Source: Podaxis mareebaensis
Lineage: Eukaryota; Basidiomycota; Agaricomycetes; Agaricales; Agaricaceae
Length of the DNA: 52,496 nt
NCBI GenBank assembly: GCA_018524725.1
Contig: JAEUWP010000467.1
Location: 1-52,496 of the forward strand
Direction: 5' to 3'
This document shows, one piece after another, positions 1 through 12,337 of this stretch. Both the position numbers and the translations under genes were made by a program. The notes under the pieces are model-generated. The model made no database searches and was not told the origin of the DNA. It saw only the letters and a list, made by a program, of their open reading frames with translations. The first letter of the stretch is position 1. Every line of letters starts with the position of its first letter.

Positions 1-217
1 AGCTTTGGGTGAGGGTGAGCTGTGAGGCAAACTTTCACATTTTCAAACTCCTGAAACGTTGTCAAACTCCCGATCAATGATAGTATAAATTTCTCCTGAT
101 TTGTCATAAGCGTATGATGCATAGTTTAGTGAATCTTCCTCACAAATCATTACCACGAATTTCGGAATTCACCCGTGAACTAGGTGTTCTTTCCCCAAGA
201 CGACCAAGTCCAGGACA

Positions 218-1603
218 ATGTCCGCTGCTCCCCTCAAATCAAGTACCCGTCTGCGTCAACTCTTGAGCAGCCCAGACCTTATTGTGAGCACCAGTTCGAA
301 ACTAGCCTCCGATCGCATACTCAAACGTGGCTGGTCCAAAGGTCGCTCCTGGTGAGTTCGCTACAGGGGATTAGAAATGGCTCTCACAGTGCTTCCTCTG
401 TTCTATCAGGCGTGTATGATGGAATTTCAGCTCGCTTGGCTCTAGAAGCTGGCTTCAATGTCCTTTACATGAGTGGTGCCGCGACAACGGCTTCTATGCT
501 CGGTCAACCGGATCTCGCCATTGCAACGCAGAACGATTTTGTTCAGGTAATTCATTGGCATGAGGAACTGTAAATTGTTGATTGTCATGACCATGGCAGA
601 ATGCCACAGTGATCGCGAGCTTGAATCCCCAGGTTCCCCTGATATGCGATGCTGATACAGGGTGAGGTCCTTCAATCAGTTTCTCATTGTCTCAGACCCA
701 CGGGCAAATTTCTAGATTTGGTGGTCCGGTCATGGTCGCCCGGACTTTGACAGCGTACGCGAGAGCCGGCGTCGCCGGTTTCCACATTGAGGATCAGGTA
801 TCTGGCATTGACCTTACCTGGTGATCAAGCTGAATACGTGACCAGGTACAATCCAAACGTTGTGGACATTTGCTGGGTAAACAGATCGTTCCCCTCTCTG
901 AATTTGTCTCGCGTATTCGTGCTGCCGTTGCTGCTAGAGCCAGGATTCCTGGCTGCGATATTGTCCTCATTGCCCGGACGGATGCTGCCCAAGGGTACGG
1001 CCTAGAGGAAGCACTGAACAGACTCAAGGCCGCTGTTAAAGAAGGAGCAGATGGCAAGTAGCCATGATCCTTGTGAATTCATACTAATCGACTCCATAAT
1101 AGTTGCCTTCCTCGAGGGGGTTCGGAGCGAAGAAGAGGTAACCAGAGTGGTCCAAGAACTTGCGCCCGCCCCTGTGCGTACCGATCCTTCCATCTGAAGT
1201 TAACTGTTCACCTAAAGTCGATTTCAAAGACGCTCATCAATATTGTCACTGGTGGATCAACTCCAGACTTCACTGTAGCTGACGCAAGGAGGTTGGGCGT
1301 TAAGATCGCTAGTTCGTCTGCTTTAGTCCCCGCCGAAACCTGATTCATCTGATTGGATTTCAGTATTCCCGTTGATCACTGCCATTCCTGCAGTTCATGG
1401 TATTCGAGAAGGCTTAGCTGCTCTGAAGAACCAAGGTACAGATGTCGTCACCGCCCGAAAGATGGGTCCGAAACAGTTCTTTGAGATTATGGGTGAGGAG
1501 CAAATTAGCCCATTGCCTTGAGGGATCTCACAACAATATAGGATTGGAGGAAGCAATTCAGATTGACAAAGAAGCCGGAGGGGAGGCGTATACCACTGTT
1601 TAA
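218..1603 (+). CDS. Isocitrate lyase / PEP phosphonomutase family enzyme (oxaloacetate-hydrolase or methylisocitrate-lyase-like)
   Basis: Members of this superfamily make or break C-C or C-P bonds next to a 2-oxo acid with Mg2+ in a TIM barrel. After splicing, the signature blocks appear in order: VYDGISARLALEAGF (from about 412), DADTGFGGP (metal and substrate loop), HIEDQ followed directly by VQSKRCGH (active-site loop, split by an intron after 798), IARTDAAQGYGLEEALNR, and VAFLEGVRSEEE. The C-terminal exon ends AYTTV-stop. The start at 218 begins MSAAPLKSSTRLRQLLSSPD, as such proteins usually do. There are at least seven introns. The first one, before VYDG, has no fully satisfying donor: GTTCGA near 292 or GTCGCT near 342 keeps frame. 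One intron is GC-AG. The length (about 300 aa) is normal and no break is visible. Substrate cannot be told from sequence; a cytosolic or mitochondrial enzyme is likely. The family is sure, the exact reaction is not. Confidence 0.85.
1054..1102 (+). other. GC-AG intron within the PEP-mutase-like gene
   Basis: The exon ends GCA GAT G and the intron starts GCAAGT. A textbook branch site TACTAAT lies at 1082-1088 and the intron ends AATAG. Joining gives G+TT (Val) and restores the family block GAD-VAFLEGVR. No GT donor nearby keeps this frame. Confidence 0.8.
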
Positions 1604-1797
1604 TTTCTGGCGCTGCAATCGAAATAGTAAAACAAGTGCTGATATAATTAGTCCGCTATGTCAACAATCCGACAACCATTACACGAGTGCCGTAGTAAAT
1701 ATAAACCCAAAGCTAAAACAAAGCAGCTCGGCGGCGATACGCAATATGTACAAGGGACAGATATCATAGTATTGAAGATAAGTGCGGCAGTTCGGAC

Positions 1798-3285
1798 TTA
1801 AGGTTGTCTTTTTGTAGCGTTTGGTTTTTGACTGTTTTTGACTGGTTTATTTAACGCACTACTAGAGGTCGTCTGGGGAGATCGACCTATTGTCGAGGGT
1901 TCCGAGCGGGCTCTCGACAAAGTCGGTAAATGCAGGTAGTCTTCCGCGGGAATTGGCACCGAAGTTGATACCTGTTGCATTGATCTACTATTGATGAGCG
2001 CTGGAGGAGGTGCTCTTGGCACCCAGCCCCGGTCGGGCCCTCCCCAAGTCATGAACGTTGAGGTGATTCCCCCCCGCATTCTCTGGTTCCAAGTCATGAC
2101 TGAACCATCTGAATTGAGCTCCGTCAGAATAAGAATTGTGTTCCGACGGATTCCCGAAGGTTTGGTTGTCCGACCGCTGGGTGGATCAGAGTGTCGTCTT
2201 TGAGAGGTTTCAGAGTCGGAGTCACTATCCTCCGAACTCTTCCAAAACCTGGCGTATAGATAGGTGACCACCACAAGAAGATTGCAAACAGTTAGCGTCG
2301 TCGCTGTCTAAACCATAAAGACTTAGTAGGATCGTAATCACTGGTATGCGGACCGCTCACCTTGATATGGACGATCAAGGCGATAATCAAGGTACGATGT
2401 GGTCCTAGCCTATCCGCACAGATGACTAAGATCCCATATGGAATGCCTACGAGGGAGCTCAGAATATTCGCCGCAGAAAGCCACGAAAGGAGCCTCCTGC
2501 GAGATCTGCGCATCCTGACTTTCCAGAGAAGCCTGAGGGATATAATGGTCAATGTCGTGTCCGCCGAAATGTCGCCTAGAAGTGAAGTCACAGTTTAGTT
2601 ATTATCCTTAGCCTGATGACCATAACAACCCATACCAGTAAGACTGATATATCCCAAGATCTTCCCAATCGCGCACTGAATATTTGGACCATAGTGCCAC
2701 GCAGTCTGTCCGGCGCATGTCCAAATTTTTTGAGATACCATTGCACCTCCGACAAAACCAAATGCCAAAGACAATGCATACACCCATAATCGGATACGGA
2801 CAGCAGTGTATTGAATGTCCATACGCGCAATCGAAAGGCATATACTTATCCGCGCAGACCTATTAACGAATGGAGTTAACACTAGTCGCAGTTGTGGCCA
2901 GCTACGCACCACACGATAAGAGGAGGAAGCGTGGACGATATCCAAAATAACACGATTCTGCGATGCCTTTCCTGTGGACTGGCTTCAGCGCCACCTACAA
3001 AGAATATCGCAGATGAGGCGCAACACGCAGAGTAAGGTTTATGGTTATAGCCACACTCACCACCAACCTCCAGCCTCAGCCCTATCGACGCGCTGTACAC
3101 CAAGTCCAATGCATAGGCGAACATTGCCAAGTAGTCGTCCCACCACATATTTTTCATTTTGAACCTACGATATATCCTGAACGTCGTAGTGCCCAAAGCA
3201 AAAGTCTGGAAAATAGTGGCCAGAACTAAAGGAACTCGTTAACAGAGAACAGAACATCCGAAGGGACTAGGACTTGCCGTGCCAT
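1798..3285 (-). CDS. Seven-transmembrane rhodopsin-like (SAT4-like) membrane protein
   Basis: Reading the minus strand from about 3235, the exons give LATIFQTFALGTTTFRIYRR, then KMKNMWWDDYLAMFAYALDL. The W-DDY block with a preceding basic residue is typical of fungal rhodopsin/SAT4-like membrane proteins. Further hydrophobic segments follow: RIRLWVYALSLAFGFVGGAM, then a pair in the exon at about 2362-2590 (LTIISLRLLW and LSSLVGIPYGILVI), then TLTVCNLLVVVTYLYARF. The C-terminal tail of about 150 residues is polar, proline-rich and serine-rich, probably cytosolic, and ends at a TAA at 1798-1800. Introns are recognised at about 3018-3070, 2881-2905, 2591-2630 and 2300-2361. The 5' end is uncertain: the ATG at 3283-3285 does not splice in frame cleanly, so a further upstream exon may exist. 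Ligand and function are unknown. An alternative label is orphan GPCR-like protein. Confidence 0.6.
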
Positions 3286-3928
3286 GCTGGTAAAGGTAAC
3301 GTGGGGGACATCGCTGCTGAGGGGAGCGGGGGCTAGGGAGCCATTTTGACCATTGGCACTGCCTAGTGCAGTATTGAATGTCTATTCAACGTAGGGTCAT
3401 CTCATCTAGTGACCGTGACATAAGCACACAAGCATCCTCACCGGAAAAATAAGGTTTGCGTACTTCAGTTTGATGAGGCGTCCGCCGATGTCAGAAATGC
3501 CGCCCACTCCCGAACGATAAAAGTTCTGCGTCTCCAAAGCTATGAATTGTCCGGTGTCGGCTGGATGGAAGAGAGCCACCGGATTGTCATCCCCTTGAGG
3601 CATAATCTGCCAAGAAGTTCGGGAGTTTGATGATTTATAGCCTGTGCGAGGCATCCCGATCAATCAGGTACCGTTATCCAATCGAGTGAGGCCTTAGCAC
3701 CGTAAGAAAAATGACAGGGAGTCACGAGAACGACAAATGGTTACATCTCTCACCCCAGTCGAGATGCTTACAAGGAACAGTAAATTATGATACCCCATCA
3801 TGTTTGCCTCAAAAAGGACCTAGCCTAAAAATAGAGCACTGTTACACATGCATAGGAACGTGACGAGTATGGGAAAGCCTTCCATTTTGCGTGGTCTACA
3901 AAGAGACCTTGCAACCGTGTCCACAAGC
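3286..3928. other. Intergenic stretch with one unexplained minus-strand ORF
   Basis: Between the GH76 stop (3929) and the seven-helix gene, the minus strand holds an open frame at 3406-3663 (85 codons). I do not recognise it. It may be an unassigned 5' exon of the seven-helix gene or chance. No RNA gene or repeat is seen. Confidence 0.3.
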
Positions 3929-5868
3929 TCAGTTGTTGGCGATAATAGCGCTCACAAGGACGTCAAGGGCGGCCAGCTGACCCCAGGTGGTGAATGCTTG
4001 TGGAGGGCCGTGCCAATTGGCAGAATAGGTGTTGCCGTTAGCAGCCAGGTCAAGCAAAGCGTTATACTACATTAAGTAGTATTATTTCAGCCCCAAAACT
4101 CTAGGCTCACGACACTGGAAGCCACGAACCTGAACATCGATATAGCTATGCAACAGGATACGAAGGTCGGTGTTAGAAGGGTTCCTCGCGAAGGCTTCGC
4201 AGAGGCCTCTAATGAATATGGCTGTAGAATATCGGATATTTAGAAAACAAGTTCTACATTGACATGACAATAAGTAATTCTTACCCTTGAATCCAATGCC
4301 ATCATTATTGCTCGCGGTACTTGAACCTTCGGTGATAATGCCGTCAGTACCTTGCCAGGCCGAACTCTTGACGGCAGCCGCGACGATGGTGACCATACTG
4401 AATGCATGTCGGGAAAAACTCAATTTCAGATGCGTTTCATGAGTGAGAATGCTTACAGAGACCGCCATTGAGAGTCATTAGTGACATCCGCAAGAACGCT
4501 CAGACCTTCTATATATTTTCCGCTGTTGTATGTGAACAACCATGTTGACGGAGACCTTGAACAGTCGTGGCCGTTAACAGTATCCAACACGATGTTGTTA
4601 CTATTGATATTGTGGTTCCGTATCCACTGGGCACTGAGAATGGCGGCATTGGTATATTTCGAGTCGCCGGTTATCTCTGCAAGAAGGGCTGATGTCCTTT
4701 GAAAACTGTCAGAATACTTGGAATCGTTCCCAGGGTCTTAGAACGTACGTTATGTACAATCTGATCGTTAACATTGATACGAATAAGTTAGCTTGACACG
4801 TAGCACTGGTTCTGGCTTACCCCGTCGTAATAGAATTGATACTCTGGTCGTCAGACGTGGGCCGCTGAAAGACCACGCTCAGTCAAGAACCTTGATAAAT
4901 GGAGCAGGATCGTACCCAAAAGACTCCGCCAGCCATAGTTGCTGTCCAATCAGCTCTTGTCAGGCTCTCTAACTCGTTATGAGTTTGACACACTTACTGC
5001 CTTCGCACTGTCCCGCCAACTGAAAACCCTTGTTCGGGTTCCTACCAGACGAAGCCTGGTCGGGTGTGACAACGCTAGATTATTATTAGAGGTGGGCGGA
5101 ATTCCAGAAACGGGGGTAAGAATGTGGCTAACAAGTTTGAAACACGGTTCCAGACGGCAATCGCATGCGAGAGAAGGTTGTTGTCTTTGTATGCGCGATA
5201 ACCTGCAATAGCAGCCTGGGCCCACCACCTGTAGTGACATATCAACATCATGACGGGCCGGATGTTCGGAACGGATCTTACAACGCATCGTCGTTGAACT
5301 ATGCAACAAGTCAGAAATCAGATTAATGATCCACAATAGCGATGATAAGAACTCTCACCCTACGAAAAATGATAAGCTCGATCATTCTGCAAATGTAAAC
5401 TGAGTCCACTCACCCAAACTGGTCATAATTCTGCCTCAGATTGAACACCAAGTTCAAGTTTTGCACGACGCGAGCCTTATTCACTGTCGACCCAGCGTAT
5501 CGGTCTTGATTCGCCATCGCTGTCCAGACATTTCCACTCTGCCAATATCCGATACCTACGGTAACATAGCTTCCCTTGAGTTCGCCATTACAATATCAAG
5601 TGAACATCGACGTACCGTTGAACTCGCCAGTGGCGGCATTCAATTGGGGTAAAATCGCGTTGATTGCGTCCTGCGAAATTGAGATTCTCTCACTGAGCGG
5701 GCGGGTATTACTGAATTTCTGAACATAGCCGTTCGTCAGTCGATATGCCCTGGCTAACAATAAACGCATGTGAGAACGTACTCGCCAAGTTGTGGGGACG
5801 CCCAAATCCTGAGCAAACCCCAGGGCTGGCAAAACTGCCAAAATTGCGAGCAAAGACCTTGGCACCAT
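3929..5868 (-). CDS. Secreted glycoside hydrolase family 76 (endo-alpha-1,6-mannanase-like)
   Basis: GH76 enzymes cut alpha-1,6-mannan backbones of fungal walls. The protein begins MVPRSLLAILAVLPALGFAQ, a clear signal peptide. Spliced exons carry PLSERISISQDAINAILPQL, then IGYWQSGNVWTAMANQDRY, then the catalytic double-aspartate block FNDDALWWAQAAIAGYRAY (split by an intron at about 5220-5278), VVTPDQASSGRNPNKGF, MAGGVFW, and RPTSDDQSINSITTG. Next come a helix-rich middle region and GTDGIITEGSS...DGIGFKGIFIRGL, the standard late GH76 block. The end is WHGPPQAFTTWGQLAALDVL with TGA at 3929-3931. About eight or nine introns of normal size are present. Both catalytic Asp residues are present and no frameshift is seen, so it should be active. 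It lies head-to-tail downstream of the anoctamin gene on the same strand, with about 860 bp for its own promoter. A role in wall remodelling or mycoparasitic digestion is inferred. Confidence 0.88.
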
Positions 5869-6724
5869 GTCCGTTGTTGAAGTTCGGCAGGCGGGTGTTT
5901 GATCAACCCAAGAAAGGAGTGAAGGAAGGGAAGTGATGATGAATAGTACAAGAAACAGTGGAGAAAGTGGAGATATATGTTTCCAGAATCTTCCCAAGCC
6001 TCGTGCTTTTTCAATAATGTGCTTGTGATGAAAAGCGCGAATAAAGAACAGCGCATTCCATGCCCTTCCCTTCGCGTTTCATAGCATCCTCAGCTTGGCA
6101 ACGGTGCCCGACAACGGTTTCGTCTAAATACGCACGATGCCGCACGCAAAGGAGTGCCCGAGACACCCGCCGCAGAGTCGGACATGAACTAAGAGTCTTG
6201 TACCGCTGAACGCTGGCCTGCACCGATGGGACTTTGGGATGCCTTGTGTGAACAAGTGCGGAATGAAGACCTCATGCCGTCTACATGAGCGCATGGACGG
6301 TGTTGCCATTTGCGTCGGATGAATAGGGTTCGGAGAAACCAGGCGGGCCCGGTGAATTGGAACAAGCTTCTTGTATTCCCAAAAATGGTCATGAGAGTTG
6401 TTAGGATGCGAGACATGACATAAATGCTCGTGAAATCTGACCATGAGGCGAGATTTAATTACAGAGGAGTCGTGTGGGCAGTGGGTAGAGTGGACAGAAG
6501 TATAGAGGAATCAGCTGATCTGACGTAACGATGGCCCCCTTTTCGGGGTTCGGTTGCGCAACCATGTTGCAATCGTACTACGAGCACAAATGTATCAGCG
6601 CATGCGAATCACAGAAATATATCTGAATGAGTGACAGATAATACGTGCCAGAAAACAAACATCGGACAAATCATGAACCATGGCCAAAAATCATAACGGG
6701 ATCGAACATTAAGCAAAATCAAAA
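5869..6724. other. Upstream region of the GH76 gene
   Basis: This stretch of about 860 bp separates the GH76 start from the anoctamin stop. It contains overlapping short ORFs on both strands but no splice-consistent gene. It presumably holds the GH76 promoter and 5' leader and the anoctamin 3' end. No sharp TATA box was picked out. Confidence 0.4.
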
Positions 6725-9296
6725 TCAGGCCTCCTTCACCAGTCTCTTAATCTCGTCCACACCCTCATCGTGTTCCCAAAATCCAATGCCGTCCTGCGCT
6801 TCCAGTCTCGTCTCGAACGGTACCTTCTCCCCAGGCTCAACCACGCTTCTCCCTTCCTCCACCTTCGTACCTGCGCCGCTAAATCCTTCCAAGAACCTCT
6901 CCTTAACGGTGCTCTCCTCCCTCTCCCGCTCTTGTACTTCCCGAGACCCCTTCCACCAGATCCTCTCCACAACATGTCGCACAACTACCCTAAGAATAAG
7001 ATACCCATGCGATGCCGCAAGTGCCACGAGCACTGCTTTCACAAGCAATTCCTTCGTAGCATTATACGTGTTTTCGGTGCTTCCGTCTAAGCCCCAAGTA
7101 TTTGAAGGGTTACCACCAGAAGCGTCAACTAGATGTTCCTCGGCTTGCAGGACGTTGAGCGTCGAAGGGAGGGATGATGATTTTAAAAGTTCGGGTGAGA
7201 AGAGATACACAAGTGCAGAATTTGTCAGTGCACCAAACCAGGTGAGGAAAGAGAGTGCGTCGAGCCAAGGCCCAATCGTATCCGTACGGGAGGGAATGGG
7301 ACGGCGATGGTGCACAGTCATTTTGAACGCGTCGGATTGCAGCTCAAAGATATTGTTGATGAGTGCCATAACTATGAGTGCCAAAACATCAGATTCCCAG
7401 CAAGACCGAAACAAAAACCAATGCTCACCGCCCGCTAGAGGCCAGATCGTCGACCATAGCACTACATACCCAAACTGGATAACCATCTCGCTATAATCCG
7501 CAAACAAATCATACTCGGGTAACGTAACCTCCATCCTAACCTTATCCAAGAAGATTCTCTCCTCCATGCCACCTTTCTCCTTCTCGTCCTCAAATACCAC
7601 CTTCTTCTTTGGCTCACCACCCGGCAAACTCGGTTTCGGGGTTGCCTTACCATCCCGGAATGCCGACACAAATCGTAAAACGTACGGCAACCCAACTTCA
7701 GTGAAGGTATTGACGGCCTGATTCGTGACCGTGTACGCGAACATCTGATCCCGGAGCCTTGCTGGGTTCAACTTCTTCCGCGCCCGGCTAACGTCCATAT
7801 CCCATATCCCACCACTCGGTCCAGGAACGAACTTCTCGTTCACGTATCCATCGGTAGCAACGCTCGAATCAATAGAAGTGCCGTTGAGAACGGCGAGCAG
7901 CTTGGCTGTGAAACTGCCGTCGGTTTTGGCTCTCACTGTTCCCGAGAAGAGCCATGATTGTACATATCGCATGACACCTTCACCAAATGGCACGTAGACG
8001 AACGCGCTTAACCCGAGAGACATATAAGCTACGATGGCACTCAACGCGAACGTTTTGAGAGTGAGAGAGGCGTTGTAAGTCGATTGGTGAGGATGGTTCT
8101 CCCATGAGGTGAGACGAGCTGCGAGAGCTTGGTATAAAGCAAGCACTCTGGGCACCAACGCCACGAAAAGGAGAGTAGGAGAGAAAGTCTAAAAAAACGT
8201 CAGCTGTGGCCACGGTGAAGAGTACGTCCACGTACAATGAGGTGTTTCCCAGGTCCTTGATAGAGATGAGTCACGAAGGCCTCAAATACGAAGATGAACG
8301 TCAAAAGGGCGCTGAGTATACCAGCAAACAGCAAAATGACAGGCAAACTCGCGAGAATACGGAGTTCGCGACCCCACCAGGTCTGTCCCTGTTTATACGC
8401 AACACGTCGTTTTTCCACACGGAAGGAACCACGAGTTCCGAAACGTAGCGACAGAATACGCTCCCGGACCCTCCACCACTCAACGAAGCATACAGACCAT
8501 ATGCAGACCAGGATAGAGTAGACAGGGGAGTATGGCGAAAGGAAGAAGTACGAGAAGAGTCCAAGCGCGGCCGGAAATATCAGGAACTGCGTGTAACTCG
8601 CGAGGAAGGCAAAGTAAAACGCCACCGAGTCCCCGAACTAAACATAGTCTCAGAAACTGAGGAGACAGTCACGGAAAATGCTACACACCTGCTCGCGGAT
8701 CCTGCTCAGCTGCACAGATGCTATCTTGCGTAGTTTCCATGACCGAACCCACGTATCGTTAAAGCCGCGGTCATGCAATGGGAATATAGATTCAACCAAA
8801 TCCCATTCCGAGGACCCAGGGGAAATTCCCAGACCACCATCACTCGGACACGAAGTAATGTAAGCATGGACGAGGCGTATCCTGTCCGCAGGGGACAGCG
8901 GCTCAATTATGCTGTCTGTCGTAATCGGAGTGACGGGAAGTCCAGACAAGAAGTCGGCATGCCTAAACAGCGTGGCGAAACATCAGAATTCCTGACAACT
9001 CTTCCGCAGGAGCAGCGATATAAAACCTGAATCTTCACTCACCTCTCCCTCTTAATCAAGTTCTCCAGATGCTTCTGCGGGCACGTCACAAAGACGAGTA
9101 ACTGACCCAGAGATTCTCCTCTTCTCCCAACAGCCTTCAACCCCGCATAAGTCAACGTGTCCATTAGCCGAACATACTGTTGTTCGGCCTTCTTCGCTTC
9201 GTCTCGGGTTTGTTGTTTTGAGTGGGTATGCTTGCTAGTCGCACGGAAAACAATGACCAGATCGACATCTGGAGCTACTCCTGGGCCGTCCGACAT
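6725..9296 (-). CDS. Ist2-like anoctamin (TMEM16 family) membrane protein
   Basis: Fungal anoctamins (yeast Ist2, Aspergillus/Nectria TMEM16) sit in the ER or plasma membrane as lipid scramblases or ER-plasma membrane tethers. Four exons splice exactly in frame: 9296-9043, 8962-8689, 8637-8236 and 8188-6725, giving about 797 aa. The N-terminal cytosolic domain begins MSDGPGVAPDVDLVIVFRA and runs to about residue 176. Exon 3 opens FGDSVAFYFAFLASYTQFLI (first helices), followed by WWRVRERILSLRFGT. Exon 4 carries QMFAYTVTNQAVNTFTEVGL, EYDLFADYSEMVIQFGYVVL and the conserved W-DALSFLTWFGALTNSALVYL. The C-terminal tail is charged and coiled. An in-frame TTG/ATG lies upstream (to 9389), but MSDG gives the usual fungal start. 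Nothing is broken. The family is very likely; whether it scrambles lipids or only tethers is not visible. Confidence 0.9.
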
Positions 9297-9451
9297 AGGG
9301 GCGAGGAGAATGGAGAGGAGGAAACCGAAGCTGAGGAGATTAATGTTGGAGAACTTGATGTTGTAATTGTCCGAACACAATGACGACACTGCAACACGTT
9401 CAAATGTACACGTGATTATGTACCCTATCTTATCTGATAACTACCGAGAAA

Positions 9452-10120
9452 TCACACAACGGGAACCGTGTACAGGTCAACCGGCGTACAGTTATCGGGA
9501 CCATCGCTCGGGGAAGTCTTGTAATAAATCTAAAAGAAGAGTCGGTCAACCTCAAACCACCACCAACTGAGTAGCATTCTTGAAAAGCACTTACATCCCA
9601 GTTCGACCCACATGCATAAAACCCTCCAGTATAATCTACGACCAATTTCGCTCCAAGTTGCGCATTCTCGACGAAAGACTGAATCTGGAAGTTCCCGTAT
9701 TTCGCACATTTGTTCGACGATCCTCCCAGGACAAAGCTAAGAGCACCACTCTTGCTACATCCGGTGGCAGTCAAACCGGAGTTGATAAGCGGCCTCAAGG
9801 GATAACTGCCGCCATTAGGATCGACAACAACGAGGTTCCCTTGCCAGAAGTACCACTTGGGGAAAGAGCCGCTTCCAAGGAGCGTTGCCGGACCCCAGCC
9901 GTTTGATGCGAAGCGAAGTGACTGAAAATCACCAATCTGAGCGCCACACGAATATCCACGTCTGACCAAGTAAGCATACCAAGAGATTGTGGGACTCGCT
10001 CGAGGAAGACGCAACGAGGTAAAAGAGCGGTGTGTCAGCATTGGGAATTGTCACAGCACTAGCAGTGGTGACAGCGTAGGAAACAGCGAAGAAAGGTGCA
10101 ATGAGGTTGATGAGCTTCAT
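9452..10120 (-). CDS. Small secreted cysteine-containing protein
   Basis: Three exons (10120-9980, 9936-9595, 9529-9452) splice in frame to 186 aa. The N-terminus MKLINLIAPFFAVSYAVTTA is a signal peptide. The mature part is rich in Gly, Ser, Asn and aromatics and has four cysteines, in GCSKSG, NKCAKYG, YACGSNWD and PDNCTP, enough for two disulfides. The middle reads like a beta-rich fold (YFWQGNLVVVDPNGG). I recognise the style of a conserved Agaricomycete small secreted protein but no named domain. A TATA-like TATTTAAG lies 62 bp upstream. It is oriented divergently from the distal Bud6-like gene and head-to-tail with the anoctamin. It could be a wall protein or effector-like; function is not assigned. 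Confidence 0.75.
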
Positions 10121-10181
10121 CTTAATCCGTAGAACTCAGAAGTGCCTGAGAGGCTGATTTATTCCTCCATTAAACTTCTCT

Positions 10182-10189
10182 CTTAAATA
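10182..10189 (-). promoter_or_regulatory. TATA-like box of the small secreted protein gene
   Basis: On the minus strand TATTTAAG sits 62 bp before the ATG at 10120, a normal spacing for a core promoter. Confidence 0.5.
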
Positions 10190-10349
10190 GCCCATACCCC
10201 GCTCCAGACTCGAAGAGTACCATCCCAAATGCAGGAGGTTGAACGTATGGCTCCCTGTCACTTAAACTTACAAACTGACCATGAGATATGAAATGAAGGG
10301 GTACACCTTTTATGAGTGGGAAGAAATGCCCGTCATCGCATTCAGGCGC

Positions 10350-10395
10350 ACATTCCACGGCGGCCTGGGCATACATTCCATGGCGGCCTGGGCGT
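10350..10395 (+). repeat. Two tandem copies of a 23-bp unit
   Basis: The unit beginning ACATTCCACGGCGGCCTGGG occurs twice back to back (10350-10372 and 10373-10395) with two mismatches. It lies in an open frame that I do not trust as a gene. Confidence 0.7.
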
Positions 10396-12222
10396 ACGAA
10401 ACAACGGGACATCTTCACCGTCCTGAGAATCGAGCCGAGAAAGTTTACGTCCTCCAAGGCGGGGAGAACGTCAATTTGAAACGTGCCCCGCAAGAGCTCT
10501 TGGCTCCTCGGACCCAGAATCGTCAGCGTCGAAACTACAACAAAAAAATCAGTCATCAACTGCCAGTAGGATCCCAGGTAGGCTTGTATTCCTTCCCGTC
10601 AAAAGTGCCTCTGCTGATACAACGACTGAAATACCATCATGAGTGGGTCGGCATTAAGCAGGTCCGAGGAAGGCATCAGCATCGTGGCATTGGCAAGTTC
10701 CTGGGAGATCCAGAATGGTTATCAGCGGCAACTGTTTTGTAATCTGACAACCAATAGTGGCAGCACTGGTAAACGCCGCTCTGCCCTGTACTGATGATGG
10801 GGCCTAACTTTAGGTGAAAAGAAAATACTACCCGCTAATAGTCTAGTTCCTTATGACGTAGGAAGTCTACGGTGATAATCACTGTAACCTCGCGCCGACC
10901 GAGCTCAACGGACGATCGAAAGGGTTCGAATGATCTGTTGCACTCTAAGTTGAGGCGAGGAGATGGGTCGCCTCTATGCTCACACGTCCTGGATACCTGG
11001 GTCTAGCCCTAACGCATGTCAACGAAATCAATCGCAAGAAGAGGCGCCGATGATCAATCTTCTGGGCGACAGCGTAGCGTTTGTTGCGAGAAAGAGATCA
11101 GTCTAGTCAAGACTGAGACGAATCCGAATACTAGCTTGCTTACGATCGCTTGATTTCATAGCAATATATCCTCAACGCCTTGATGTATGAGATCCTCGGA
11201 AGAAAATTAGACTTGATTTAACGTCTACTCCTACGACAAAGTGTGAATGGCAAGTGAGGTGATTGATCGACCACTTTTAGAAACACTTGAATCATTCACA
11301 ATCCCATCCTATTTCGAAGTTGTCAGCCATCTACCTCCGGACATCGTCTAATAAACACTTACGCGAGCTTAGTAGGATAAATCCACAGCGAACATAAGTA
11401 ACAAATCATAGTGGCGTTCATGAAACAGATAAAACCACGAACTGAGATGGCATCGCAATCGGACACGGCAACCGAGTCTCCATATTCTTTCCCTCCCCGT
11501 AATAGTAGCTAATCATGGGCCTCTGTTCCGGAGTGCACCGCCAGGGTCAGAAGTACACGGCTCCGAGAGTCGGCAGATCCATGATCTAAATGGGATCGTT
11601 AGGCCTTGTCTCGCGGCTTCGGACGTGAACAGCGGGGCCAGTGGAATATGCGAGGTTTGAAACGGATAGCCCAGCAGCTTTGCTGTATCACTTCTGAATG
11701 ATCGATCCCGGAGATCGAACCTCACACAGGAGGACGACCTCAGTGGAGGGAATTCCATTGACAACCTGCATCACAATCGTTGTGTCGTCGACTGAGGAGC
11801 CAGTCTCAACAGGCATAATTATTCAGGCTCCTTCTCCCCTTCTAGTACAGCAGAAGAAATGATGAACAGAGCAATACACGTAGGCCAGTTATTGAAACGA
11901 GTGATGGTAGTTACAAGAGATGGGGCCAGTCGCCCCCGGACATGCACTGACTGGCTGATTGTCGTGACTCGGGACACAGAGGGCGATGCCACAGATGGAT
12001 TACATAATCTACTTTCCTCGCTTGTCGCGGTCCACCACAGCATCATCCTGGGACCTGTCCTTTCCATTGAGAAAAGAACCCTATCCTGCTACTCACTGAA
12101 CAGCGGTGCGAATAAACAAACGGATGAGGCGATGCCCAAATAAGTCAAGCTTTCATGGATCCATATTGACATCACCCCTTGCTTCCGATGTTATCTCCCG
12201 GTCGCTGTAGCCTAGCCCGACC
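10396..12222. other. Gene-poor stretch, nothing recognised
   Basis: About 1.8 kb. Overlapping short ORFs exist on both strands (for example 10170-10559 minus, 10281-10742 plus and 11819-12143 on both), but none shows family motifs or a coherent exon chain. Confidence 0.4.
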
Positions 12223-12230
12223 TATATAAA
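12223..12230 (+). promoter_or_regulatory. TATA box of the Bud6-N-like gene
   Basis: TATATAAA lies 115 bp upstream of the ATG at 12338, within CCTATATAAAAAGAG. Confidence 0.55.
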
Positions 12231-12337
12231 AAGAGCCGCCATACAAGGGCTTATGAGCTTTCACAACGCGACTTGTCCTATTAGCTGCCGTAATACCAAA
12301 CACAACATCTATTATCTTCTCCACACTCTGCACATCC

